From: Undibacterium pigrum
Lineage (GTDB): Bacteria; Pseudomonadota; Gammaproteobacteria; Burkholderiales; Burkholderiaceae_D
DNA: 64,000 bases
Direction: 5' to 3'
NCBI RefSeq assembly: GCF_003201815.1
Contig: NZ_QJKB01000001.1
Location: 744,001-808,000, forward strand
This document shows positions 50,123-60,921 of the stretch, piece by piece. The translations under genes were made by a program, and so were the position numbers. The notes under the pieces are model-generated. The model saw only the letters and a list, made by a program, of their open reading frames with translations. It ran no database searches and was not told the DNA's origin. The first letter of the stretch is position 1. Every line of letters starts with the position of its first letter.

Positions 50123-51205
50123 TTAACTAAATAATCGCTGGGCACGCAAAGAACCAGCAGGAATCTGCGCCTCTGCCATTGCTGCATAAAATTCATGAAC
50201 CTGGCCGGATATCTCATCCAGCGCCAATTTGGAGATAGGTTGATTGCCATCATCCACGACCGTGCCGCCCAGACGAGTTGCCAGCGAGCGTGCGCAAGCT
50301 GCCATGGCACCAAAACCATCACGTGCAGGGGCAACACAAGGCACATCCAGCAACAAGGTCAGGCGCGAAGTCATGGTTTCACTGACACTGACATTGGTGG
50401 ACAAGGTGAACAGACTGCCGCCGTCACCATCAGGCATCATCAGGCGACCGTCTGGACGCTGATCAAAGCCCATTTTTTCCAATGCTGCGAGCAAAGTATT
50501 CAAGGCCCAAGGTGCACCGTTGGCTGCAATATTCACACTCAGTTGCGCATCATGCTCGGCGACGAATTGATGCAATTCGCGGGCATTGACCATGACCTTG
50601 TTCATGTCTGGAATATCCGGATGCGCGCTAAGATTGTCTGCAATCGCCCGCAGTTTCATGATGAATTCAGAATATTCCAATTCATTCAAAGGGCCATTGC
50701 GGCTAACCATTTGCACTCCAGCAAACAGGCAAGTATAAGCACCGCCAACGGCAATTACATCGCGCTCGCCGCTATGGCTCTGACCTATGAAATGCACAGG
50801 TTTTTTGCCGACATATTTAAGGTCTGCAATTTCTGCCAGGATTTTTTCGCCACGTACCGGTGTTTCAAACTCCAATGGAATCACGCAATCGATTAATTCA
50901 TCGACTGGCAATTCCTTATCCTGTATCGCTACCGGGGCGTCCATTTCAGTCGCAGCATCTGTATGCATGGGCTCATGATGTTGCGGCACATCTTCAACAG
51001 GCTGCACTTCACCATCCAGACTAGGCTCATGCCTGACGATGGAATCCACAGGTGCATCAGGATTCATGAGTACATCATCATGTCCATCGCCAAAAGCATT
51101 TTCAACGGTTTTCTTGGCTTTGTATTCTTGCCATTTATTAAAAATCAGGACGCCAACTACCAGCGTTCCACCTATCGCTAACAAACTTATTTGTAGATCT
51201 GTCAT
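50123..51205 (-). CDS. zipA: ZipA-like cell division protein
   Basis: A 360-residue inner-membrane protein. A single N-terminal anchor (ISLLAIGGTLVVGVLIFNKW) is followed by a charged, Pro/His-rich linker of about 90 residues that is unusually short. The C-terminal FtsZ-binding domain (about 215-340) ends with the KLALDEISGQVHEFYAAM helix. ZipA ties FtsZ to the membrane in divisome assembly. The start overlaps the smc stop by four bases. The family call rests on the C-terminal domain, the anchor and the gene order. Confidence 0.88.
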   Translation of the reverse strand: MTDLQISLLAIGGTLVVGVLIFNKWQEYKAKKTVENAFGDGHDDVLMNPDAPVDSIVRHEPSLDGEVQPVEDVPQHHEPMHTDAATEMDAPVAIQDKELPVDELIDCVIPLEFETPVRGEKILAEIADLKYVGKKPVHFIGQSHSGERDVIAVGGAYTCLFAGVQMVSRNGPLNELEYSEFIMKLRAIADNLSAHPDIPDMNKVMVNARELHQFVAEHDAQLSVNIAANGAPWALNTLLAALEKMGFDQRPDGRLMMPDGDGGSLFTLSTNVSVSETMTSRLTLLLDVPCVAPARDGFGAMAACARSLATRLGGTVVDDGNQPISKLALDEISGQVHEFYAAMAEAQIPAGSLRAQRLFS

Positions 51206-54200
51206 GCCGCTTGAACCTCAGTAGCAAAATTGACGGCAGATTCCATATCTACCGCCACGATTCGTGAAACCCCCTGTTCTTGCATGGTGACACCAATCAA
51301 TTGTTGTGCCATTTCCATCGCAATCTTGTTATGGGAGATAAATAAAAATTGTGTGTTTGACGACATGCGTTTCACCATATTACAGAAACGCTCAGTATTT
51401 GAGTCATCCAGCGGCGCATCAACCTCATCCAGCAAGCAGAAAGGTGCAGGATTCAACTGGAACATCGAGAAAACCAGTGCCGTTGCCGTCAGGGCTTTTT
51501 CACCACCAGACAGCAAATGAATGGTTGCATTCTTCTTGCCAGGTGGCTGCGCCATGACCTGAACGCCAGAGTCCAAAATTTCATCACCCGTCATGATCAG
51601 TTTCGCCTGACCGCCACCAAATAAAATCGGGAAAAGCTCAGCGAAATGATGATTTACCTTATCAAAGGTATCCTGCAACAAATCGCGTGTTTCTATATCA
51701 ATCTTGTGAATGGCATCCTGCAAAGTAGTGATTGCCTCGGTCAGATCAGCATGCTGGGCATCAAGGAAAGTCTTGCGTTCAGTTGCCTGAGCCAACTCGT
51801 CAAGAGCAGCCATATTCACTGCACCCAGTGCTGCAATCGCATTGGTCAGGCGGGTAACTTCGCCCTGCAAATAAGAAGGTTTGAGATCATCATGCAGTTT
51901 TTGCGCCAGGACTTCTTCATCGACTTCAAAATTGCGTAATTGCTCTGCATATTGTTCCTGGCTCAGACGTGCAGCCTGCTCTTTCAATTGCAATTCAACG
52001 ATGCGGTCACGTTGTGGTTGCAGGCTACGTTCCACCTGCATTTTGGATTCTTCGTGATGGCGCAGTTGCTGCGTCAGTTGATCCAGTTCATGACGGGCAT
52101 TCGCCAGCGCCACTTCCTGAGAACTACGCCTGTCCAGCAAATCTTGCAAACCGGCTTGTGCAGTCTGGTCATCCATGGACTCCAGCTCAAGCTGCCCCTG
52201 CTGCATGCTGGCAAATAACTGTGCAGATTGTTCCAGCGCCGTTGCAATGCTGCGGCGCAATTCTTCCATTTTGCTGCGGTGGGATTTTTCTGCAAAAGCG
52301 GCCTCTTGCGCTGCCAGTTCCAGATCGCGCAGACGCTGTCTGGCTTCATTCAGTTGCTGTTCTTTTTCCAGGTAAGCGGTCTGGCCTTCTTCATGGGTTT
52401 CTTGCAGCTCTGCCAGGTCCATGTCCAGTTGCTCAAATTTTTGCTCGGATTCGGCACGGATTTGCTGCTGTTCACCCTCTTGCGCAGCGATTTCTGCCAG
52501 ATCACTGCCTATCTGGGTGCTGCGCTGATTAAAGCGTTCCTGCACTTCAGACAACTTCATGAATTCGATTTGCAGACTATGGGTAGTCTGTGTAAGGCTA
52601 CCCACACGCTGGCGCAAGTCTTGCAATTGCTGCGTAGCCTGAGTGTAAGCAGATTCAGAACGTACGGCACGGGTTTTGGATTCGTCTGCCAGCATGTGCT
52701 TGGCACGGCATTGCTTGGTGATATTTTCTATTTCTTGCTGACGTCCCAGCACACCATCCTGCTCGGAATCGGATGCATAAAAACGTACACTGGAGCGGGC
52801 AATGACATGACCCTGCTTGGTGATAAAACAGGCACCGGCTGGCAATTTAACCCTGTCCATGAAGGCAGAAGTAATGTCCTCGGCGATATACACTTGGTGC
52901 AACCAGTCCTGCATCAAACCACGCAAACCTGCATCATTCAATTGCAGCAAGTCGATGAAGGGCTTGAAGCCAGCCAGAGGAATAACTGTTTCTGCCACGA
53001 TAGTAGGTGCACAAACAGCCAGCTTGGCAGGAGGGGCATCGCCAAAAAAGGCTTTGGCCCAGTCCAGGTTCGACATTTCCAGCGCTGCGGTACGTTCACG
53101 CAAGATGGATTCCAGTGCAGTTTCCCAACCAGCTTCGATATGCAGTTTTTGCCAGATTTTTGGCAAGCCACTCAATTCATGTTTTTCCAGCCATGGCTGG
53201 ACCTTGCCCTGACTCTGTACTTTTTCCTGTAATTGCTTCAGGGCCAGCAGGCGCGCTTCCAGTTGCGCATATTCAGCACTGTCCTGATTCACTTGCTGCT
53301 GCGCCTGTTTGCGCTCATCTTCCAGCAAAGGCAAGCGCTCTTGCGCTTCTTCCAGCTGCATGGTGAGCTCTTCCAGCACCTGCTTTTTTTCTTCCAATTG
53401 CATCGACAGATTATCCAGATGCGTCGTATCCGGCAATACCAGGCCCTGTTTTTCCTGCATCAGGCGCTCGCGCCGGGTGGCCAGGGTGTTCAGGATATTT
53501 GACGCATTGCGCTGATGGGCCGATTCCAGCTCTATCTGCTGCTGCATCTGCATGATTTTGGCGCGTGATTCTGTTGTCTTTAATTGTGACTCACGCCATA
53601 TTTGCTCCATCGCGGGCAGCTTGTCTTGTTGTTGCTGGCTGACTTCCAGCGCCTGCTCGGCGCGCATGGCCAATTCTTCGACATGAATTTCGCCTTCAGA
53701 CAAATCATCCTGGAATTGGCGGCTCTGGTTTTGCCATTGATCACGCTGTGCGGTCAGTGACTGCAATTGTGACTGCAAACGGCTGCGCGATTCGATGACG
53801 AACTTGATTTGCGCTTCCAGACTGCCAATCTCGGCATTGGTCTGGTACAAATGACCTTGCGCCTGGTGCATGCGGTCGCCGACTGCATAGTGGGCCTGAC
53901 GCATTTGTTCCAGTTCCAGCTCGACATGGCGCAGCTTGGCTGTTTGTTCTTCGAGGTCGGTCTGGGTCTTTTCTATCTCGGAAAAATGCTTTTTCTGCTC
54001 GTTTTCTGCTTCTTTTTTACGCAGCAACCACAGCAATTTTTGCTTTTCTTCCTGATCAGTCTGCAATTCGCGGAATTTATTGGCAACAACGGCTTGTGCA
54101 CCCAGTTTGTCCAGGTTGTTATTCAATTCGCGCAGAATGTCCTCAACACGTACCAGGTTTTCATGGGTGTCATGGATGCGGTTCTCAGTCTCGCGACGGC

Positions 54201-54726
54201 GCTCCTTATAACGGGAAACACCAGCAGCTTCTTCGAGGAAAATCCTTAACTCTTCCGGGCGAGCTTCGATAATGCGAGAAATCATGCCCTGGCCGATAAT
54301 CGCATAGGCGCGCGGCCCCAGCCCGGTACCGAGGAAGATGTCCTGAATATCACGGCGGCGTACTGGCTGGCCGTTGATGTAGTAAGTAGACGTGCCGTCA
54401 CGCGTCAAGGTGCGCTTGACGGCAATTTCACCGTATTGGCTCCATTGACCGGCAGCTTTGCCCATACTGTTATCAAAAACCAGCTCGACGGATGAGCGGC
54501 CAGCGGGTTTGCGGTGGGTAGAACCGTTAAAGATAACGTCCTGCATGGATTCACCGCGCAACTCGGAAGCTTTGGATTCACCCAAAACCCAGCGAACAGC
54601 ATCAATAATATTGGATTTGCCGCAACCATTAGGGCCAACAACACCAACCAGTTGGCCAGGAACCTGAAAATGGGTGGGATCTACAAAAGATTTAAATCCC
54701 GCTAATTTAATAGAAGTTAATCGCAC
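51202..54726 (-). CDS. smc: Chromosome segregation ATPase SMC
   Basis: A 1174-residue SMC protein. Head halves: Walker A GPNGCGKSN (31-39) at the N-terminus; the signature LSGGEKALTATAL and Walker B FCLLDEVDAPLD near the C-terminus. Two long coiled-coil arms flank a hinge at about 510-670 (LAVCAPTIVAETVIPLAGF). The start is GTG at 54726, fixed by the invariant RLTSIKLAGFKSF opening; no Shine-Dalgarno sequence is visible. Full-length SMC rather than MukB fits a betaproteobacterium. It heads the smc-zipA-ligA-galU operon. Confidence 0.97.
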   Translation of the reverse strand: MRLTSIKLAGFKSFVDPTHFQVPGQLVGVVGPNGCGKSNIIDAVRWVLGESKASELRGESMQDVIFNGSTHRKPAGRSSVELVFDNSMGKAAGQWSQYGEIAVKRTLTRDGTSTYYINGQPVRRRDIQDIFLGTGLGPRAYAIIGQGMISRIIEARPEELRIFLEEAAGVSRYKERRRETENRIHDTHENLVRVEDILRELNNNLDKLGAQAVVANKFRELQTDQEEKQKLLWLLRKKEAENEQKKHFSEIEKTQTDLEEQTAKLRHVELELEQMRQAHYAVGDRMHQAQGHLYQTNAEIGSLEAQIKFVIESRSRLQSQLQSLTAQRDQWQNQSRQFQDDLSEGEIHVEELAMRAEQALEVSQQQQDKLPAMEQIWRESQLKTTESRAKIMQMQQQIELESAHQRNASNILNTLATRRERLMQEKQGLVLPDTTHLDNLSMQLEEKKQVLEELTMQLEEAQERLPLLEDERKQAQQQVNQDSAEYAQLEARLLALKQLQEKVQSQGKVQPWLEKHELSGLPKIWQKLHIEAGWETALESILRERTAALEMSNLDWAKAFFGDAPPAKLAVCAPTIVAETVIPLAGFKPFIDLLQLNDAGLRGLMQDWLHQVYIAEDITSAFMDRVKLPAGACFITKQGHVIARSSVRFYASDSEQDGVLGRQQEIENITKQCRAKHMLADESKTRAVRSESAYTQATQQLQDLRQRVGSLTQTTHSLQIEFMKLSEVQERFNQRSTQIGSDLAEIAAQEGEQQQIRAESEQKFEQLDMDLAELQETHEEGQTAYLEKEQQLNEARQRLRDLELAAQEAAFAEKSHRSKMEELRRSIATALEQSAQLFASMQQGQLELESMDDQTAQAGLQDLLDRRSSQEVALANARHELDQLTQQLRHHEESKMQVERSLQPQRDRIVELQLKEQAARLSQEQYAEQLRNFEVDEEVLAQKLHDDLKPSYLQGEVTRLTNAIAALGAVNMAALDELAQATERKTFLDAQHADLTEAITTLQDAIHKIDIETRDLLQDTFDKVNHHFAELFPILFGGGQAKLIMTGDEILDSGVQVMAQPPGKKNATIHLLSGGEKALTATALVFSMFQLNPAPFCLLDEVDAPLDDSNTERFCNMVKRMSSNTQFLFISHNKIAMEMAQQLIGVTMQEQGVSRIVAVDMESAVNFATEVQAA

Positions 54727-54728
54727 TT

Positions 54729-54757
54729 TATATAATTTTATTATCTTTTGCAGTCAA
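54729..54757 (-). promoter_or_regulatory. Candidate smc promoter abutting the start codon
   Basis: On the minus strand TTGACT (54757-54752), a 17-base spacer and TATATA (54734-54729) form a good sigma-70 promoter, but the -10 ends two bases before the GTG start codon. Transcription from it would begin at or just inside codon 1-2. Either the true promoter lies further upstream or the message is leaderless. The rest of the gap to dapC (to 55030) holds no gene. Confidence 0.35.
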
Positions 54758-54937
54758 ATCTACCGCGTATCGTATATATGCCAAGGCCATCAATGCCAGC
54801 CGCGTTCCTGTATCGCTGCATCATACCATCGTAAGAGCAAAATTTTCAGTTTTCAAACTTATGACACAATTTACATATTAATCAGTATTTCACGCAAGTA
54901 CAGTTGAAAGCCTTTCTCTATAGAATCCTCAGGACGC

Positions 54938-54943
54938 TATAAT
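54938..54943 (+). promoter_or_regulatory. -10 element for dapC
   Basis: A perfect TATAAT lies 88 bases upstream of dapC. The -35 region is poor (TTCTCT-like), so activation by a regulator is possible. Confidence 0.4.
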
Positions 54944-55030
54944 ACGGATTGCAAATAAAAAGCAGCAAAATTCAAGCAGACCAGAGAAATAAGCTAAAAA
55001 GCCTGTTTAGCGTCGACAACAATTCGAAAA

Positions 55031-56263
55031 ATGACATTTAATCCCTATCTCAGTAAGTTGCAGCCGTATCCGTTCGAGAAACTGAAGCGCCTGTTTGCCG
55101 ATGTTGTGCCAAATTCCAAATTTCCAGCCATCAGTCTGGGCATAGGCGAACCCAAGCACCCTACTCCCGCTTTGATCAAGGATGCCATTGTCGACAATAT
55201 GGCAGGTTTGGCCAGTTACCCATCGACTGCTGGCTCGGATGACCTGCGCAACTCCATTTCTGCCTGGCTGGGACGTCGCTACAATATACCGCCGCTGGAT
55301 GCAGCAACTCAGATTTTGCCTGTCATCGGTTCACGCGAGGCGTTGTTCGCCCTGGCGCAAACCGTCATAGACCCCAGCGCCTGCAAAAATGGCTTGCCAT
55401 TAGTGGTATGCCCCAATCCGTTTTATCAGATTTACGAAGGTGCAGCCTATCTGGCCGGGGCTGAGCCCTATTTTGCCAATGCTGACCCGGACCGCAATTT
55501 CGCACCTGACTACAAGAGCATCCCTGAATCAGTCTGGCAGCGCGTACAACTGCTGTATATCTGTTCACCGGGCAATCCCACTGGCGCAGTATTGAATCTG
55601 GATGACTGGAAAGAGTTATTTGCCCTGTCAGACCGTTATGGTTTTGTTATTGCTGCAGATGAATGCTATTCCGAGATTTATTTCAAGGCCGAAGCACCGT
55701 TGGGCAGCTTGCAAGCCGCACGGGTATTGGGCAGAAATGATTATCAACGCCTGATTACCCTGTCCAGCCTGTCCAAACGCTCGAATGTACCTGGCATGCG
55801 CTCTGGTTTCGTCGCGGGAGATGCGGAAATCATCAAGAAATTCCTGCTGTACCGGACTTATCATGGTAGTGCCATGAGCCCGAATATACAGGCTGCCTCA
55901 GTCGTGGCATGGAATGACGAAGTGCATGTGCAAGAAAACCGCGATAAGTACATACGCAAATTTGCCCAGATCACGCCGATTTTGCAAGAAGTGCTGGACG
56001 TAAAACTGCCTGACGCCGCCTTTTACCTGTGGGCAAAAATTCCTGACGCCATGGGTTTATCAGATACAGAATTCGCCCGTCGCCTTTACGAGGAATATAA
56101 TGTAACAGTTCTGCCTGGCAGCTATCTGGCGCGCGAGGCCCATGGCATTAACCCAGGGCAAAACCGCATACGCATGGCTTTGGTGGCTGAGCCTGAAGAA
56201 TGCCTGGAAGCAGCTGAGAGGATAGTCAGCTTTTGCAAGAATTTTACTCCGGCAGCAGTCTGA
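55031..56263 (+). CDS. dapC: Succinyldiaminopimelate transaminase DapC
   Basis: A 410-residue fold-type I PLP aminotransferase. It has the [12 protein letters not shown] opening (here [13 protein letters not shown]), the [11 protein letters not shown] cofactor region, and the Schiff-base Lys in [17 protein letters not shown]. It forms N-succinyl-L,L-diaminopimelate in the succinylase branch of lysine and peptidoglycan precursor synthesis. The next gene is dapD, which supports DapC over other aminotransferases of this class. Confidence 0.93.
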   Translation: MTFNPYLSKLQPYPFEKLKRLFADVVPNSKFPAISLGIGEPKHPTPALIKDAIVDNMAGLASYPSTAGSDDLRNSISAWLGRRYNIPPLDAATQILPVIGSREALFALAQTVIDPSACKNGLPLVVCPNPFYQIYEGAAYLAGAEPYFANADPDRNFAPDYKSIPESVWQRVQLLYICSPGNPTGAVLNLDDWKELFALSDRYGFVIAADECYSEIYFKAEAPLGSLQAARVLGRNDYQRLITLSSLSKRSNVPGMRSGFVAGDAEIIKKFLLYRTYHGSAMSPNIQAASVVAWNDEVHVQENRDKYIRKFAQITPILQEVLDVKLPDAAFYLWAKIPDAMGLSDTEFARRLYEEYNVTVLPGSYLAREAHGINPGQNRIRMALVAEPEECLEAAERIVSFCKNFTPAAV

Positions 56264-56336
56264 TACTGCAGCCAGACAGCAGACACAAGATTATTTCGGT
56301 TTTTATTTTTTACATTTTCATTTGAAGACACTCAAC

Positions 56337-57164
56337 ATGACTCAACAATTACAGCAAATCATTGATCAAGCCTGGGAAGACCGCACAAATTTCTCACCAA
56401 AATCTGCGCCTGCAGAAATCCGCGAAGCAGTTGCCCATGTATTGAGCGAACTTGATGCCGGCACCCTGCGCGTTGCGCAAAAGATTGAAGGTAGCTGGCA
56501 AGTCAATCAATGGATCAAAAAAGCTGTATTGCTGTCTTTCCGCCTGGAAGACAATATCACTATGCCTTCTGGCGAACATATGCAGTTCTTTGACAAAGTG
56601 CCGACCAAGTTCGCCAATTACACGGCTGAAGATTTCGTCAAAGGCGGCTTCCGCGTGGTGCCGCCTGCAGTTGCACGTCGCGGCAGCTTTATCGCAAAAA
56701 ATGTGGTGTTGATGCCTTCTTATGTCAATATCGGCGCTTATGTCGATGAAGGCGCGATGGTTGATACCTGGGCGACAGTCGGTTCTTGCGCGCAAATTGG
56801 TAAAAACGTGCACTTGTCTGGTGGCGTTGGTATCGGTGGCGTATTGGAACCTATGCAAGCCAACCCAACCATCATCGAAGACAATTGCTTCATCGGTGCA
56901 CGTTCAGAAATCGTAGAAGGCGTGATCGTTGAAGAAAATTCTGTGATTTCCATGGGCGTGTATATCGGCCAATCGACCAAGATTTATGACCGCGCGACAG
57001 GTGAAGTCAGCTATGGCCGTGTACCGTCCGGCTCTGTCGTTGTTTCCGGCAATTTGCCGTCTGCTGATGGTAAATACAGTCTGTATTGTGCAGTGATCGT
57101 GAAACGTGTCGATGCACAGACACGCTCCAAAACCAGTATCAATGAATTGTTGCGCGGCGCTTAA
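56337..57164 (+). CDS. dapD: Tetrahydrodipicolinate N-succinyltransferase DapD
   Basis: A 275-residue trimeric left-handed beta-helix enzyme that succinylates tetrahydrodipicolinate, the step before DapC. A helical N-terminal domain precedes hexapeptide repeats from about residue 105 ([21 protein letters not shown]). The [19 protein letters not shown] and [12 protein letters not shown] segments form the CoA and substrate site. The ATG at 56337 gives nearly the E. coli length (274); a TTG at 56322 would add five residues. Confidence 0.97.
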   Translation: MTQQLQQIIDQAWEDRTNFSPKSAPAEIREAVAHVLSELDAGTLRVAQKIEGSWQVNQWIKKAVLLSFRLEDNITMPSGEHMQFFDKVPTKFANYTAEDFVKGGFRVVPPAVARRGSFIAKNVVLMPSYVNIGAYVDEGAMVDTWATVGSCAQIGKNVHLSGGVGIGGVLEPMQANPTIIEDNCFIGARSEIVEGVIVEENSVISMGVYIGQSTKIYDRATGEVSYGRVPSGSVVVSGNLPSADGKYSLYCAVIVKRVDAQTRSKTSINELLRGA

Positions 57165-57223
57165 GCACTTTTGCGTCTTTTTGTATTTTTATTTTAATAA
57201 TTAGCTCAGCTTAGGGACACATC

Positions 57224-58366
57224 ATGGCAGCGATGGAGAGGTTATTTCAATTGATGAAGGAAAAACATGCATCTGACATGTTTTTCGCGATGAATTCGCC
57301 CATACATTTGAAAATCAATGGCAATCTGCTCCCTATCAATCAGCAGAAGATGGATCAGGCAAATATCCTCTCGCTACTCAGCGAGGTAGTAGAACCTGAA
57401 CACATGGAGCAACTGGAAGCCGAAAACGAACTCAATGTCGGTATCGGTGCTGCTGGCATAGGCCGCTTCCGTCTTTCGGCGTTCCGTCAGCGCGGCTCTA
57501 TCTCTGCAGTGTTCCGTTATGTGCCCGGTGATATTCCCAAGCTCGACACCTTGCATCTGCCACCAGTACTGGCTGAGTTGATTATGGAAAAACGTGGTTT
57601 GATCTTGTTGGTCGGCTCGACTGGCTCAGGCAAGTCAACCACGATTGCATCCATGCTGGATCACAGGAATGAAGTCAAGACCGGCCATATCCTGACGCTG
57701 GAAGACCCGATAGAATTTCTGTTCCGCAGTAAAAAATCCATCGTCAACCAGCGTGAAATTGGCAGCGATTCTGAAAGCCTGAAAACCGCGCTGAAAAACT
57801 CTTTGCGTCAGGCGCCAGATTGCATCCTGATTGGCGAGATTCGCGATCTGGAAACCATGATGGCAGCGATTGCTTATGCGCAGTCCGGCCATCTGGTATT
57901 GGCGACACTGCATGCGAATAATAGTTACCAGGCTTTGAACCGTATCATCAGTTTCTTCCCTATGGAAACGCGTAGTGCCTTGCTGCTGGATTTGTCTTCT
58001 TCCATACGCGCGATTATCTCGCAGCGTCTGATACGCGCCAAAGACGGTGGTCGTGCACCGGCGGTCGAAATCATGCTCAATACCCGTTACGTGGCGGAGT
58101 TGATAGAACAAGGCGATATCTTCCAGATCAAGGAAGCAATCGAGAAAAGTTTGTCACCTGGTTCGCAAACATTTGAGCGCGCCCTCATGCATTTGATACG
58201 TGAAGGCTTGATCACGCAGGAAGAAGGCCTGGCGAACTCTGACTCTGCCAATAACCTGTTATGGCTGCTGAACAATGAAGCATCCACCGCCGTAGCAGCA
58301 AAGCCAGAACCCGAACCAGAAACCAAAGAAGAAGCTTCTTTCACAGAATTTACCCTGAACGTATAA
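57224..58366 (+). CDS. pilU: PilT/PilU-type pilus retraction ATPase
   Basis: A 380-residue type IV pilus ATPase. Walker A is GSTGSGKST (131-139); the Asp box is LTLEDPIEF, Walker B is CILIGEIRD, and the His box is LATLHANNSYQALNRI. The C-terminal tail is long and acidic. The length and the tail (PilT is about 345) suggest PilU, the accessory retraction ATPase, rather than PilT. Its setting between dapD and dapE without other pilus genes is known in related betaproteobacteria. Calling it PilU over PilT is moderately sure. Confidence 0.82.
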   Translation: MAAMERLFQLMKEKHASDMFFAMNSPIHLKINGNLLPINQQKMDQANILSLLSEVVEPEHMEQLEAENELNVGIGAAGIGRFRLSAFRQRGSISAVFRYVPGDIPKLDTLHLPPVLAELIMEKRGLILLVGSTGSGKSTTIASMLDHRNEVKTGHILTLEDPIEFLFRSKKSIVNQREIGSDSESLKTALKNSLRQAPDCILIGEIRDLETMMAAIAYAQSGHLVLATLHANNSYQALNRIISFFPMETRSALLLDLSSSIRAIISQRLIRAKDGGRAPAVEIMLNTRYVAELIEQGDIFQIKEAIEKSLSPGSQTFERALMHLIREGLITQEEGLANSDSANNLLWLLNNEASTAVAAKPEPEPETKEEASFTEFTLNV

Positions 58367-58369
58367 AGT

Positions 58370-59871
<1,502 letters not shown>

Positions 59872-59909
59872 ACTTACGTTAGTTCACCACTGGCCGATAC
59901 GGAAACAAT

Positions 59910-60812
59910 ATGACTACACCCGCCACCACCTTTCTGACCCTGCGCGATCTGCTGCGCTATGCGGTCACACGCTTCAACAAAGAAAAACTGTTCTTTGGCC
60001 ATGGCAGTGCCAATGCCCTCGATGAAGCCGCTTATCTGCTGCTGCATACCCTGCACCTGCCGCTGGACAAGATAGAACCTTTTCTGGATGCACATTTGCT
60101 GCCATCAGAAATAGATGCCGTATTGCGCGTGATAGACAGACGCGCAGTAGACCGCGTGCCTGCTTCCTACATTACGAATGAAGCCTGGCTCGGCACTTAC
60201 AATTTCTATGTGGATGAACGTGTCATCGTGCCACGTTCTTTCATCGCGGAACTGATACCTGAACATTTTTCCCCATGGGTAAGCGATCCTGAAGCAATCA
60301 GCAACATCCTTGAATTGTGCACCGGCTCTGGCTGCCTGCCCATCATGCTGGCCGACATGTTCTCTGAAGCACACGTGGACGCAGTCGACATTTCCAAAGA
60401 TGCGCTGGAAGTGGCCAGGCGCAATGTAGCAACCTATGAATTGCAGGACCGCATTACCCTGATCGAGTCAGACCTGTACAGTAATGTGCCGGACAAAAAA
60501 TATGACCTGATCATCACCAATCCGCCGTACGTCAATTCGGGTTCCATGGCCAAGCTGCCCAGGGAATACATGCATGAACCCCAAATTGCCCTGGCTGGCG
60601 GTGATGATGGCATGGACCTGGTGCGCAAGATCGTAGCCGGTGCCGCACAGCACCTGACCGAGGACGGTTTGCTGATGGTGGAAATTGGCAATGAACGTGC
60701 CTTCGCCGAAGCCGCCTTCCCTGAACTGAACCTGACCTGGTTAAGTACCAGTGCCGGTGACGATATGGTATTTTTGGTGGAAGCCAGCCAACTGACCAGT
60801 TTCACTGCATAA
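59910..60812 (+). CDS. prmB: Ribosomal protein L3 glutamine methyltransferase PrmB
   Basis: A 300-residue HemK-family methyltransferase. An N-terminal helical domain precedes the SAM site (ELCTGSGCL, 135-143) and the NPPY catalytic motif (204-207), which binds the Gln side chain. PrmB methylates ribosomal protein L3; PrmC targets release factors. The RVIVPRSFIAELI segment before the SAM domain and the length favour PrmB. A strong terminator follows. Confidence 0.92.
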   Translation: MTTPATTFLTLRDLLRYAVTRFNKEKLFFGHGSANALDEAAYLLLHTLHLPLDKIEPFLDAHLLPSEIDAVLRVIDRRAVDRVPASYITNEAWLGTYNFYVDERVIVPRSFIAELIPEHFSPWVSDPEAISNILELCTGSGCLPIMLADMFSEAHVDAVDISKDALEVARRNVATYELQDRITLIESDLYSNVPDKKYDLIITNPPYVNSGSMAKLPREYMHEPQIALAGGDDGMDLVRKIVAGAAQHLTEDGLLMVEIGNERAFAEAAFPELNLTWLSTSAGDDMVFLVEASQLTSFTA

Positions 60813-60846
60813 ATCAGTGTAGCGCAGTGCAATAAATACAATGTAG

Positions 60847-60874
60847 ACGGGCAAAACCAGTTTTGCCCGTTTTT
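60847..60874 (+). terminator. Intrinsic terminator after prmB
   Basis: ACGGGCAAAAC (60847-60857) and GTTTTGCCCGT (60860-60870) form an 11-bp stem with a two-base nominal loop, followed by TTTT. Confidence 0.9.
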
Positions 60875-60921
60875 CCATTTTTTACATCAACAAAACAGCA
60901 TTACCCATTAATTAAGTTTAT

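Noticed and set aside
57224..58366. Start of a type IV pilus gene cluster
   Set aside because: Only one retraction ATPase gene is present, flanked by lysine-pathway genes; no pilus structural genes are near.
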